Positions 14,740 through 22,015 are shown, numbered from the stretch's first letter. The stretch is DNA of 25,254 nucleotides from an uncultured Cloacibacillus sp. (GCA_900545755.1 URAG01000033.1:1-25254), one strand, 5' to 3'. The notes: generated by a model from the letters alone, not told the origin. A program made the numbers and translations.

Positions 14740-15612
14740 ATGGATTATGAAGGACAGATATGTAAACCGCCGATGGAAATAGGCAGGTTCATGCTGCCTG
14801 TCGCTGTCGGCTGTTCCTATAACGCATGCCGCTTCTGCACGCTCTTCAAGCACCTGAAATTCCGCGAACTCCCTCTCGAAAAGGTCGAGGCGGAGCTGCT
14901 GCGAGTGAAGAACCTAGGCGGTACGCCGAAGAAAATTTTCCTCGGCGACGGCAACCCGTTCGGCCTGAGCACGGAGCGGCTGCTCTGCGTGCTTGAGCTG
15001 ATTCACAAATATTTCCCAAACTGTTACGACATAAGCATGGACGCGACGGTGACGAACGTCTCGGAGAAGAGCGGCGAAGAGCTGCGCGCGCTGCACGGGA
15101 ACGGCGTCAGCGAGCTGTACGTCGGCATCGAGTGCGGCACAGAGGACGTGCTGGAATTTATACAGAAGGATCACACAGTCGAAGAAGCGCGCGAGCAGAT
15201 AGCGCGGCTCAAGGAGGCGGGGATTATATACAGCGCGCATATAATGTGCGGTACGGCGGGCGCGGGACGCGGAATCGAGAACGCGGAGAACACGGCGCGG
15301 TTCCTAAACGAGACCGGCCCGCATAGGATAGTCAACACGTCGCTCTTCATTCACCGCAGCGCGCCGTTGTACGCCGACATCGAGAGCGGGCGCTTCAAAC
15401 CGGCGACTGAGCTCGAAAATATGCTTGAGGAGCGGAGGCTGCTCGAACTGCTGACGGTCCCAGTGGATTTCTACGACGGATTGCACGACTACATGGAGGT
15501 ACGGACGAAGGGCCGTCTGCCTCAGGACCGCGAAAAGATGCTAGCGCGACTCGACATGGAGATAGAGCAGAAAAGGGAACGCGCAAAGATGTACGTCGTC
15601 TACGGGTCGTAA
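14740..15612 (+). CDS. Radical SAM protein of the CX4CX2C subgroup
   Basis: The 290-residue protein carries VGCSYNACRFC at 23-33, so the cluster cysteines are Cys25, Cys30 and Cys33 with CX4CX2C spacing, a variant used by a group of Elp3/COG1032-like radical SAM proteins that read GCSHNKCTFC. It is followed by FLGDGNPFGL, a glycine-rich SAM-binding stretch, ELYVGIECGTEDVLEF and AHIMCGTAGAGRG. A 4Fe-4S cluster and SAM are expected. The substrate is not predictable: there is no SPASM/Twitch cysteine set and no RiPP peptide gene next door. The ATG at 14740 lies nine bases after AAAGGGG; an in-frame GTG at 14731 overlaps that site and is less likely. It appears monocistronic. Confidence 0.88.
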   Translation: MDYEGQICKPPMEIGRFMLPVAVGCSYNACRFCTLFKHLKFRELPLEKVEAELLRVKNLGGTPKKIFLGDGNPFGLSTERLLCVLELIHKYFPNCYDISMDATVTNVSEKSGEELRALHGNGVSELYVGIECGTEDVLEFIQKDHTVEEAREQIARLKEAGIIYSAHIMCGTAGAGRGIENAENTARFLNETGPHRIVNTSLFIHRSAPLYADIESGRFKPATELENMLEERRLLELLTVPVDFYDGLHDYMEVRTKGRLPQDREKMLARLDMEIEQKRERAKMYVVYGS

Positions 15613-15764
15613 TCGCGCAGCGCGCGACAATGGACGATGGAGCCGCGTCTGCCCGCCTGCCATGCGGCTTTGACGCTGCCCGTCTTTTTATGCGCGCGCA
15701 TGGAATTTACGCCTTTTCAGCGTCGCCGGGCTTTTACGTTTTCTGACGATTTGTTACTGCTATA

Positions 15765-15773
15765 TGCTATCAT
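15765..15773 (+). promoter_or_regulatory. Extended -10 promoter of the FadR-type regulator
   Basis: TGC-TATCAT fits the extended -10 pattern, with TGACGA 18 bases upstream as a weak -35. The hexamer TTGTTA occurs at 15751-15756 and 15774-15779, flanking the -10, and could be a binding site. Confidence 0.45.
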
Positions 15774-15847
15774 TGTTATAAATATATTCTCCATATTTTT
15801 TTGTACGCCGCGCCGCGGCGCAACGGAAGAGCAAAGGGGGGATCGCG

Positions 15848-16537
15848 ATGACGTTAAAAAGAGAAGGCACTCTTTCGCAGCTCGTACTTGAAAGCATTCA
15901 GGAGTCCATCAGGGACGGTGAGTTCCGCCCCGGCGAGGCGCTGCCGTCGGAGCGCGAGCTTGCCGAGCGCTACGGGGTAGGCAAGTCGAGCATACGCGAG
16001 GCGGTGAAAATGCTTCAGGTTCTCGGCGTCGTCGAGACGGCGCAGGGACGCGGCACATACCTGCGCCGCTTCGTCGGTCCGCAGATATTGCGTCCCCTGA
16101 TGCTCGATATGATGCTGCTGCGCACCAGCGCGGGCGAACTCTATGAATTCAGGCTCTTTTTCGACCGCGCGTATATTCGACTCGCCACAGAGAGGGCGAC
16201 GGAGGATCAGAAGCGGCGCGCGCGCGAAGCTTTCGATGGCCTGAGCCGCGCGCAGCGCGAAGGACTTCAAGGCGCGGATAAGTTTGACCGCGACTTCCAC
16301 CGCGCGATACTTGAGGCGACGGGCAACTCTTTTATTATTAAGACGGGACTCATGATAATGGAGCTTTGCCGGCCGCACATGGTAAGGAGCAGCCATACGC
16401 TGGACGAGACGGCGCTAGAAAACCACGGGAAGATTCTCGAAATCTTCTGCTCCGGCGATACTACGGAACTTGACGAGGCCGTCGAGAAGTCTCTTAGTAT
16501 TTTCCGCCGCTCGCTCGACGATTCGATGAAGGAGTAG
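15848..16537 (+). CDS. GntR-family transcriptional regulator, FadR subfamily (FCD effector domain)
   Basis: The 229-residue protein has an N-terminal GntR winged helix (IRDGEFRPGEALPSERELAERYGVGKSSIREAVKMLQVLGVVE, about 21-65, then QGRGTYL) and an all-helical FCD domain from about 80. In FCD domains a metal is held by one Asp and three His. Here the Asp and first His are in FDRDFHRAILEATGN and the second His is in ENHGKIL, but the third position, usually in a RHL motif, reads EKSL with serine. The metal site may be incomplete or the effector different. The ATG follows a strong AAAGGGGGGATCG. FadR relatives control organic acid and sugar acid catabolism; no such target is adjacent, since a large HTH protein gene follows after 179 bases. 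Confidence 0.88.
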   Translation: MTLKREGTLSQLVLESIQESIRDGEFRPGEALPSERELAERYGVGKSSIREAVKMLQVLGVVETAQGRGTYLRRFVGPQILRPLMLDMMLLRTSAGELYEFRLFFDRAYIRLATERATEDQKRRAREAFDGLSRAQREGLQGADKFDRDFHRAILEATGNSFIIKTGLMIMELCRPHMVRSSHTLDETALENHGKILEIFCSGDTTELDEAVEKSLSIFRRSLDDSMKE

Positions 16538-16569
16538 GGGCCGCGCCGGCGTCATGTTTACACGTCATT

Positions 16570-16633
16570 ATGCTGCGCAAGGCGCGCCATTGTCCTTCCG
16601 GCGCGCAAATTGCGAGCCTCGGCGCCGCAGCAT
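16570..16633. repeat. Nested inverted repeat between the FadR-type and tandem-HTH genes
   Basis: Three stems nest: ATGCTGCG (16570-16577)/CGCAGCAT (16626-16633), CGCAA (16576-16580)/TTGCG (16610-16614), and GCGCGCC (16582-16588)/GGCGCGC (16600-16606). The outer two share two bases, so they breathe. There is no T run on either side, so it is not a standard terminator. It could be an mRNA-end structure or an intergenic repeat. Confidence 0.5.
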
Positions 16634-16664
16634 TGCCGTTTAAGAAGTAGCTAGCAAATTCCAG

Positions 16665-16693
16665 TTGTTTTTCCAGTGCGTTCAAGTGATAAT
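16665..16693 (+). promoter_or_regulatory. Promoter of the tandem-HTH protein gene
   Basis: TTGTTT (16665-16670), 17-base spacer, GATAAT (16688-16693). The AGGAGG ribosome binding site begins about ten bases later, so the leader would be very short. Confidence 0.55.
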
Positions 16694-16716
16694 TGTTTCG
16701 CACAGGAGGACGCGCA

Positions 16717-18483
16717 ATGCTTTTTTATAAAAAACTCGCCTTAATCAAAGAAATAATTTCCGTCACAGGGGCGGCGCTTGCGCGCGAAGCAGGGCTCGCC
16801 CCATCTTGCGTTTGCCGCTATCTCTCGGCGAAGAACTCTCCGTTCCGCTACGGAGCGGCCGTAGCGCGGCTGTCGCGCGCCGCGGCCGCGCTAGCCCCGG
16901 GCGCGAAAGAGCTGGACGCGCTGCGCGCGGCCGCAGGCGCGCGCGCAGACGAAAAAACGGCAGAGGCCGTTGAAAGGTGGTTCAACGCCGCAGACTCCGG
17001 CCTGCGTGAAAAGAAACGCGCCGAGGCATCCGCCCCGGCAGTGCGCGTCGGCATAGCGGAAAAACTCTCCGCGCTGATGGAGGCCTTCGGCACGACGAAC
17101 GCGGAGCTCGCGCGCTACGCGAACGTAGACGGATCATCCGTTTCGCGCTACCGCAGAGGAAAACGCAGCGTGCGCAGCGACGACCCGATATTGCGCAGTT
17201 TCTGCGTATACTTCGCCTTTTTATGCAAATCGCGCGGCGTGCCGCAAAACCTCGCCGGCGAGCTTAACGCCGGAGGCGCTGGAGACGACGAAGAGGCGCT
17301 AGCGGCGCGGCTTATGGAGTGGATATGCGAGGATTCCGCAAAGAGGCAATGGCTCTCCAGCGCGCTGCTTGAGGGCGCGGAGACGAGCGGAAACGCGAAA
17401 GAGGCGGCGGAAGCGTCCGGCGTAAGCTGCGTCGAAACGCGCGGACGCGTCTACGTAGGAACGGAAGGGGTCCTCGCCGCGGCTGCGGAGTTCGCGCGCG
17501 CTGCTAAAGAGGGCGGCAAGCCGCGCGACATATACCTTTACACATCTTACCTGAGTTCTTTCTCACGCGAACCGCGCTTCGCCGGAGCCTTCGCGGAGCT
17601 GATGCGCGGCATGATGGAACGCGGGCACAGAATCAAAAGCGTCCACAACATCGGTTTCGACACCGAAGAGATATTCGAGATGATAGAGACGTGGCTGCCG
17701 CTTTTCCTAACGGGGCAGGTCGAGGCGCGCTATCTCACGGCGCCCAACCGTTCTCTTTTCAGCGAATTCATGGGCGCGGCTGGAAACTGTTCCGTGCGCT
17801 TCGCGACGCTGCGCGGCGGTGCTGTGTCCCCGCGCGCCTTCTTATCAGAAAGCGGCGAGGAGGCGGCCTTCGTCCGAGAGCAGATCGAAGAGCTCGCCTC
17901 CTATTCGAAGCCGCTTGTAACTTTTTTCAGAAAAGAGGACGCCGAAAGGCTCTACTCCGACGCGGAGGACAGCCGCAAAGCCGACGGCGACGTGATAAAG
18001 CTCACGCGCCGCCCGACGCTTGAGTCTATGCCTGGAAATCTCGCCGCGCGCATATTTTCGCGAGTCGCGCCGTCGCGCAAGAGCTTCGAGCTGCTTATGC
18101 ATATTTACTCGAAGCGGCGCGCAGGCTTTCTCGACTCGCTCGCGCACGTCGCCGTGACGGAGATTTTCCCGTTGCTGTCGACGGCGGACATAGCATCCGG
18201 CGCGGCGCGGCTTCCGTTGCCGTGGAGGGCTGGCTTCTCAGCCTCGTACACGCCAGAAGAATACGCCGCGCATATGGCGGCTCTCGACAGACTCGCATCA
18301 GAGCGAACGAACTACCGCGCGCTGCGCCGCGCATCGCCGCCGTTCTCAGCCGTCGACCTGATAGTGAAAGAGGGGGCGGCGGTCTACGTGATCAGAAACG
18401 ACGGCGAGCCCTCGGCGGTCTCGTTCCTGAACTCGCAGGTCTGCTACCTGCTCGAACGGTACGTCAGGAAATTCATCAGATAG
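16717..18483 (+). CDS. Large regulator-like protein with two N-terminal HTH motifs and an unassigned C-terminal region
   Basis: The 588-residue protein carries two similar helix-turn-helix segments. The first is at about 18-43 (LAREAGLAPSCVCRYLSAKN) and the second at about 128-154 (LARYANVDGSSVSRYRRGKR). They share LAR-A----S-V-RY---K, pointing to an internal duplication of an Xre-like unit. The rest (about 215-588) has no motif I can name. It contains a GHRIKSVHNIGFDTEEIFEM stretch, then WLPLFLTGQVEARYL and a C-terminal part ending in a basic LLERYVRKFIR. I recall HTH proteins in anaerobic Firmicutes with a similar IKxxHNI...WLPLxxTGQVE region of unknown function. ATG 16717 follows AGGAGG. 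It is monocistronic, ending at a strong bidirectional terminator. DNA binding is likely; the ligand or role is unknown. Confidence 0.75.
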   Translation: MLFYKKLALIKEIISVTGAALAREAGLAPSCVCRYLSAKNSPFRYGAAVARLSRAAAALAPGAKELDALRAAAGARADEKTAEAVERWFNAADSGLREKKRAEASAPAVRVGIAEKLSALMEAFGTTNAELARYANVDGSSVSRYRRGKRSVRSDDPILRSFCVYFAFLCKSRGVPQNLAGELNAGGAGDDEEALAARLMEWICEDSAKRQWLSSALLEGAETSGNAKEAAEASGVSCVETRGRVYVGTEGVLAAAAEFARAAKEGGKPRDIYLYTSYLSSFSREPRFAGAFAELMRGMMERGHRIKSVHNIGFDTEEIFEMIETWLPLFLTGQVEARYLTAPNRSLFSEFMGAAGNCSVRFATLRGGAVSPRAFLSESGEEAAFVREQIEELASYSKPLVTFFRKEDAERLYSDAEDSRKADGDVIKLTRRPTLESMPGNLAARIFSRVAPSRKSFELLMHIYSKRRAGFLDSLAHVAVTEIFPLLSTADIASGAARLPLPWRAGFSASYTPEEYAAHMAALDRLASERTNYRALRRASPPFSAVDLIVKEGAAVYVIRNDGEPSAVSFLNSQVCYLLERYVRKFIR

Positions 18484-18493
18484 GACTTCACAA

Positions 18494-18531
18494 AAAACCG
18501 CGCCTTGCTCGTCCGGCACAGGCGCGGTTTT
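18494..18531. terminator. Bidirectional terminator between convergent genes
   Basis: AAAACCGCGCCT (18494-18505) and AGGCGCGGTTTT (18520-18531) pair perfectly over 12 bp, giving A-stem-T in both directions. It ends the tandem-HTH gene on the plus strand and the five-gene apbE operon on the minus strand. Confidence 0.85.
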
Positions 18532-18535
18532 CTGT

Positions 18536-18874
18536 TTATCTGCTCCGCAGCACTTCGAGGTTGTGCTTGTATTCCGGCACCGCTTCCCATACGGCGGAGC
18601 CGAGTTCGCATGGAAACTCGGGGCAGAAGCCGCAGTGCGGGATCTGGTTTTCAAGCGCGCACTCACGTATCGCGCATTCGGCGCAGTTTATGCTTTTGAC
18701 GCCGGGCGCGAGGCAGCCGGTGCAGCGCAGCCGCGACGGCAGGATGAATGAGCCCTGTCCCGCGCTTTCGAGGTGCGCCGCGATTTTCGCTAGAGCTTCG
18801 TTATCGCGGCGGGCGGTCGCGCGGCGCGCCTCGCATCCGTCGCAGTCCATTCCGCAGCAGCCCGTGTTCGCCAT
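18536..18874 (-). CDS. DUF3795-family cysteine-rich protein
   Basis: The 112-residue protein starts MANTGCCGMDCDGCEARRA, the hallmark CGxDCxxC start of DUF3795, and has 12 cysteines in all. Others fall in RCTGC, INCAECAIREC and PHCGFCPEFPC. Such spacing suggests a metal or iron-sulphur site, though no function is established for the family. Its ATG at 18874 follows the stop of the B3/4-domain gene with no base between (TAG-ATG), and GGAG lies just upstream. It is the last gene of a five-gene operon headed by apbE. Being cytosolic and cysteine-rich beside flavinylation genes is suggestive of redox work but unproven. Confidence 0.85.
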   Translation of the reverse strand: MANTGCCGMDCDGCEARRATARRDNEALAKIAAHLESAGQGSFILPSRLRCTGCLAPGVKSINCAECAIRECALENQIPHCGFCPEFPCELGSAVWEAVPEYKHNLEVLRSR

Positions 18875-19579
18875 CTATTCCGTCTCCGCTTCTGGCGCGG
18901 CGGCGCTTACCACGCCGCTTCCGCGCACCTCGCAGCCTATCGTGGACAGCTCTGCGGCAAGCGCCGCGAGTCCCTCTTCGACCGAACGCCACTCCGTATC
19001 GAAGGCGCAGTCCACGAGGAACAGCGCCTCTTTCGTCGCGCCGCAGACGCTCGCGTCGCGCGTATCGCGGTAGTTCCAGAGCCAGCAGCAGATTTTTTCT
19101 TCGTCGGCGTAAACGACCTGGCGTGCGGCGCATTCTATAACGGCGTCCCCCGCGCCGAGCGGGTAAAATTCTTCGCCGTTTTCCGCATAACGCAGCGTGA
19201 GGCCGCCGCGCAGTTTTTCAACATCGTGCGCGCCCATCGGCAGGAGGTTCAGCGCCGAAACGCAGTCGTAGCAGTCCACGACGGGCGAGACTTCCCATAT
19301 GTCCCCTTTGAAGACGCGGCGCAGCAGCGCTTCGAGCGATGAGCGGTATTTGCTCGGCTTGACGCCCATCGCGGAATATACCTCGCGCCAGCGTCGCACG
19401 TCTGGGTGCATCATCATAGTGTCGGCCGATATGCCTATGTCGCCGAGCCGCGCTTCGAGGCCCGCCTTCAGCGCGCGCACGTGCGCCGCGCCGCCCGCCT
19501 CTGCGACGTTCGCGCGCAGCCAGCCGATTTTCGCGTTCGGGAAGTTTTCGAGGATTTTCGGCTCTATCGAGATTTTCAT
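18875..19579 (-). CDS. B3/B4 tRNA-binding-domain protein (PheT-editing-domain homologue)
   Basis: The 234-residue protein resembles free-standing homologues of the B3/B4 editing domain of phenylalanyl-tRNA synthetase beta subunit. Marks are GVKPSKYRSSLEALLRRVFKGD (about 76-93, in pieces), VVDCYDCVSALNLLPMGAHD (about 99-118) and a late GATKEALFLVDC. Related proteins hydrolyse mischarged tRNA or act on unknown amide or ester substrates. The gene is fourth in the apbE operon, 7 bases after the Gx-transporter gene stop, with its ribosome binding site AGGAAAGG inside that gene's end. Its place with redox genes is not explained by the editing role. Family assignment is good; activity is not known. 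Confidence 0.82.
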   Translation of the reverse strand: MKISIEPKILENFPNAKIGWLRANVAEAGGAAHVRALKAGLEARLGDIGISADTMMMHPDVRRWREVYSAMGVKPSKYRSSLEALLRRVFKGDIWEVSPVVDCYDCVSALNLLPMGAHDVEKLRGGLTLRYAENGEEFYPLGAGDAVIECAARQVVYADEEKICCWLWNYRDTRDASVCGATKEALFLVDCAFDTEWRSVEEGLAALAAELSTIGCEVRGSGVVSAAAPEAETE

Positions 19580-19586
19580 TTTCTGC

Positions 19587-20093
19587 TCAAATCCTTTCCT
19601 GGAGGTCGTTATATCCGAGGCGCGCGCATATTTTATCCGCGAGCCAGCCGACGGCCCAGCCGGCGGCGCTGCCGGCTGCGAAGAGCGGCAGTATGTAGAG
19701 GCCGACGCGCCAGTCGCCCACTACGAACGATACGACGGCTACCTGCCCCACGTTGAAGGCCCACGCTCCGGCGACGCTGATCCACGGCAGAGAGAGCGCG
19801 CCGCGCCAGCGCCGCCAGAAAAACGCCATGACGGCGGTCGCGGCGAGGCCGCCAGCAAGGCCGCAGAAGAGCGCGAAAAGGTTTCCCGTCGCCAGCCACG
19901 CGAGCGATACGCGCAGCAGCGTGACGGCGAAGGCCTCGCGCGCGCCCATTAGGACGAGAGCCGCGAGCGAAAATACGTTCGCCGCGCCGAGCTTGATTCC
20001 GGGCGCGGGCATCGGAAGCGCGCCCTCCGCAATGTTTACCGCGAGGGCGCAAGCCGTAAGCAGAGCCGTGAGGACCAGCCGGCGCGTATTCAT
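19587..20093 (-). CDS. Gx transporter / heptaprenyl diphosphate synthase component I family membrane protein (EetB-like)
   Basis: The 168-residue membrane protein has about five hydrophobic helices, beginning MNTRRLVLTALLTACALAVN and containing PGIKLGAANVFSLAALVLMGAREAF, the signature of the family annotated 'Gx transporter' or HepS component I, with an ECF S-component-like look. The real start is the ATG at 20093, which overlaps the preceding stop (TGATG). An in-frame opening that continues further upstream belongs to the shadow of the NusG-II gene. Members often lie next to NusG-II and ApbE genes; in Listeria-type extracellular electron transfer loci the counterpart is called EetB, as I recall. 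Cargo is unknown. Confidence 0.85.
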   Translation of the reverse strand: MNTRRLVLTALLTACALAVNIAEGALPMPAPGIKLGAANVFSLAALVLMGAREAFAVTLLRVSLAWLATGNLFALFCGLAGGLAATAVMAFFWRRWRGALSLPWISVAGAWAFNVGQVAVVSFVVGDWRVGLYILPLFAAGSAAGWAVGWLADKICARLGYNDLQERI

Positions 20094-20464
20094 CAGCGGC
20101 TCACCGCATCCGTCTCTGCTTTCCCGCCGCCCGTCACGCGGACGACGACCCTGTGCGGCAGGCAGACGGAGCCTTCGCCGGGGCGCGAGATTTCGCCGTT
20201 CTTGACGCAAGTCTGGTCAGGGCAGTCCGCGGAGACGACGGCGGCGCGCCCTCCGCCTGCGCGCACGACGTTGAAGCCCCCGCCCGCGCGCACCGTAACT
20301 TCGCGCGGCTCGCCGTCAAGCGGGAAGCGCTCGACGACTTCGCCGTCTACGGCGATTTCAACCTCGGGCGACGAGAGCGCGTCCTTATAAACGAAGGCGA
20401 AGAGCGCGCAGATCGCGAACCCCGCCGCCGTTATCAGCGCCGCGGCGCGGTCGAGCCGCTTCAT
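20093..20464 (-). CDS. NusG domain II (NusG_II) extracytoplasmic protein (EetA-like)
   Basis: The 123-residue protein has an N-terminal membrane anchor (about 7-27), then a small beta-rich domain with VEIAVDGEVVERFPL and the NusG-II hallmark SADCPDQTCVKNGEISRPGE followed by VCLPHRVVVRV. The two cysteines in CPDQTC plus the one in CLPH are typical. This is a transporter/redox-associated relative of NusG domain II and not the transcription factor. Its start overlaps the apbE stop (ATGA) and its stop overlaps the Gx-transporter start, so the three products are made together. In flavin-based electron transfer loci the matching protein is EetA (from memory). It is expected outside the cytoplasmic membrane. 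Confidence 0.87.
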   Translation of the reverse strand: MKRLDRAAALITAAGFAICALFAFVYKDALSSPEVEIAVDGEVVERFPLDGEPREVTVRAGGGFNVVRAGGGRAAVVSADCPDQTCVKNGEISRPGEGSVCLPHRVVVRVTGGGKAETDAVSR

Positions 20465-21519
20465 TCGCGCGCTCCTATAACGGAGAGCGCTAGGCTATCG
20501 TCCGTGAGGCGGAACATTTTTTCAACGGAAGGGGTTATCCTTACCTCTTCGCCCTCCGTCACCAGCACGGCCATGATTTCTCCGTGCCGCCTGAGAAATT
20601 CCGGCGCGCGGCGCGAGCCCATGACGAAGAGCGCCGTACAGAGCGCGTCGGCGCGCGCGGAGTCCGCGTCCACGACCGTGACGGACGCGAGGCCGGAGCG
20701 CGCCGGACGCCCCGTCGCCGGGTCCATTATATGATGGTAACGCACCCCGTCCTTTTCAAAATACCGCTCATACGGGCCGGAGGTGACTACGGACACATCT
20801 TCGGCCTCGATTATGCCAAAATACTCGCCGCGCGGCCTCTCCGGCTGCTGGAGCCCGGCGCGCCACGCCCCGCCGCGCGGCGACTCGCCGGCGAAGTCCA
20901 AGTTGCCGCCAAGGTCGATAAGCGCGCGGCGCGCTCCGTCCACCGCAAGCCGCTCTTTCAGGACGTCCGCGACGTACCCCTTCGCTATAGCTCCGAGGTC
21001 GAGCCTCATGCCGCGCGGCAGCCGCGCGAAATGCGCGCCGTTTTCGCTTCGCAGCTCTATTTGCGTCCAGTCGGTAAATTTTAGGGCTTCGGTTATTTCT
21101 TCATCGGACGGCACGCGCGCGTCGGGCGTGCCTATCTTCCACAGCGCCGTCACGCCGCCGAGCGCGGGGCTGAAAGCGCCGTCCGTTAGTCCGGCGATTG
21201 CGAGCGAGGTTTCTAGCAGCCCCGCCGTCCGCGCGTCTATACGCGTCCACTCGCCGCCCGCGGCGTTCAGCCGCGCTATGTCCGAAGTCGGGATATTGAC
21301 AGAGAAGAGATTTTCAAGAGATTTTATAAGCTCGTCACACTTTTCAAGCTCTTCGTCCGCGCCGCGGAAATCGTAGAGCGAGATCCTGACGTATGTGCCG
21401 AGGCGGAATTCCTCGGAGACGGACGGCCCCGCGTCCACGCCGGAACGCGCGGCGAAAAGCGCAGCGGCGCAGACGAGCGCGGCGGCCGTGGCAAGCAGGA
21501 AAAACGCGCGCTTCTTCAT
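20461..21519 (-). CDS. apbE: FAD:protein FMN transferase (ApbE)
   Basis: ApbE moves FMN from FAD to a threonine or serine of extracytoplasmic flavoproteins such as RnfG/NqrC and FMN-binding-domain proteins. The 352-residue protein has an N-terminal signal/anchor (MKKRAFFLLATAAALVCAAA). It then shows LGTYVRISLY, FSPALGGVTALWKIG, RLDLGAIAKGYVADVL, LIDLGGNLDFAG, YHHIMDPATGRPARSG and ADALCTALFVMG. The last three hold the metal- and FAD-binding residues and the conserved Asp and Thr. A lipobox is not convincing (V before the cysteine). ATG 21519 follows AAGGAGG; an upstream in-frame start lacks a site. It heads a five-gene operon. The flavin acceptor protein is not in this window. Confidence 0.94.
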   Translation of the reverse strand: MKKRAFFLLATAAALVCAAALFAARSGVDAGPSVSEEFRLGTYVRISLYDFRGADEELEKCDELIKSLENLFSVNIPTSDIARLNAAGGEWTRIDARTAGLLETSLAIAGLTDGAFSPALGGVTALWKIGTPDARVPSDEEITEALKFTDWTQIELRSENGAHFARLPRGMRLDLGAIAKGYVADVLKERLAVDGARRALIDLGGNLDFAGESPRGGAWRAGLQQPERPRGEYFGIIEAEDVSVVTSGPYERYFEKDGVRYHHIMDPATGRPARSGLASVTVVDADSARADALCTALFVMGSRRAPEFLRRHGEIMAVLVTEGEEVRITPSVEKMFRLTDDSLALSVIGARE

Positions 21520-21558
21520 AAAAATCCGCCTCCTTCGAGAAAAAATCGTCACGCGACA

Positions 21559-21570
21559 ATTATATTACAA
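21559..21570 (-). promoter_or_regulatory. -10 region of the apbE operon promoter
   Basis: On the minus strand TTGTAATATAAT (21570-21559) includes a perfect TATAAT, 39 bases before the apbE ATG. No good -35 is seen. The same 12-mer is at the cobamide operon promoter (4813-4824, plus strand), at a nearly identical distance from its start codon. Confidence 0.5.
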
Positions 21571-21597
21571 AGGCGGAGTCTTTCGCGCGCGGGCACG

Positions 21598-21630
21598 AAA
21601 AAGGCCGCGCGCCCGCAGAGGGCGGCGGCC
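21598..21630 (-). terminator. Terminator after the repeat-motif small protein gene
   Basis: On the minus strand GGCCGCCGCCC and GGGCGCGCGGCC pair with small mismatches around a short loop, then TTTTT (21602-21598). It closes the 21701-21976 gene before the apbE promoter. Confidence 0.7.
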
Positions 21631-21700
21631 CAGAAATTCAGTCGTTTGGGCGTCCGCTTCGCCATGTCTCGGGCGCGCCGGCTTTTATTTTTCATCTTCT

Positions 21701-21976
21701 CTAGCCGCGCGTTATCGCGAACATTGAAAGCGGTTCACACCTTACGCGTCCGCCGCGTTCCTTCGGCCGCGTTTCCATAAACGGCGGCACGACGAAAGCC
21801 TTTCTCCGCAAAGCCTCCGCCTCGCTCTCACCGCGGGGTACGGCAAACATCGAAAGATGCTCGCGCACGTTTCGCCCGAAGGCCAAGTCCACAACCTCTG
21901 ACATAAGCCGGCGTATATCCTTCGCAGTCTCCGCCGACACTTCCCTTGCAAGCCGTTCAAAAGCCAGTGCCGCCAT
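21701..21976 (-). CDS. Small protein with a repeated VR-x-LSMFA-x-x-RG motif, unknown family
   Basis: The 91-residue protein has a helical first part (MAALAFERLAREVSAETAKD and on to VDLAFGR) and then two copies of one motif: GRNVREHLSMFAVPRG at about 34-49 and GRVRCEPLSMFAITRG at the very C-terminus. The two copies use different synonymous codons (TCG/TCA, TTT/TTC, GCC/GCG), so the match is kept at protein level. It has its own strong promoter (TTGAAC-17-TATAAT), an AAGGGGG ribosome binding site and its own terminator, so it is a monocistronic gene with little doubt. I do not recognise a family. Options include a peptide precursor with a repeated core, a peptide-binding adaptor or a structural protein; no modifying enzyme is adjacent. 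Confidence 0.75.
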   Translation of the reverse strand: MAALAFERLAREVSAETAKDIRRLMSEVVDLAFGRNVREHLSMFAVPRGESEAEALRRKAFVVPPFMETRPKERGGRVRCEPLSMFAITRG

Positions 21977-22015
21977 TTTTATTACCCCCTTACGGAAAAT
22001 CTGTCGTTGTCCGTG

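Noticed and set aside
18222..19073. A 283-codon plus-strand frame across the end of the tandem-HTH gene and beyond
   Set aside because: It runs through a strong bidirectional terminator and antisense to the DUF3795 and B3/4 genes; serine/arginine-rich shadow composition.
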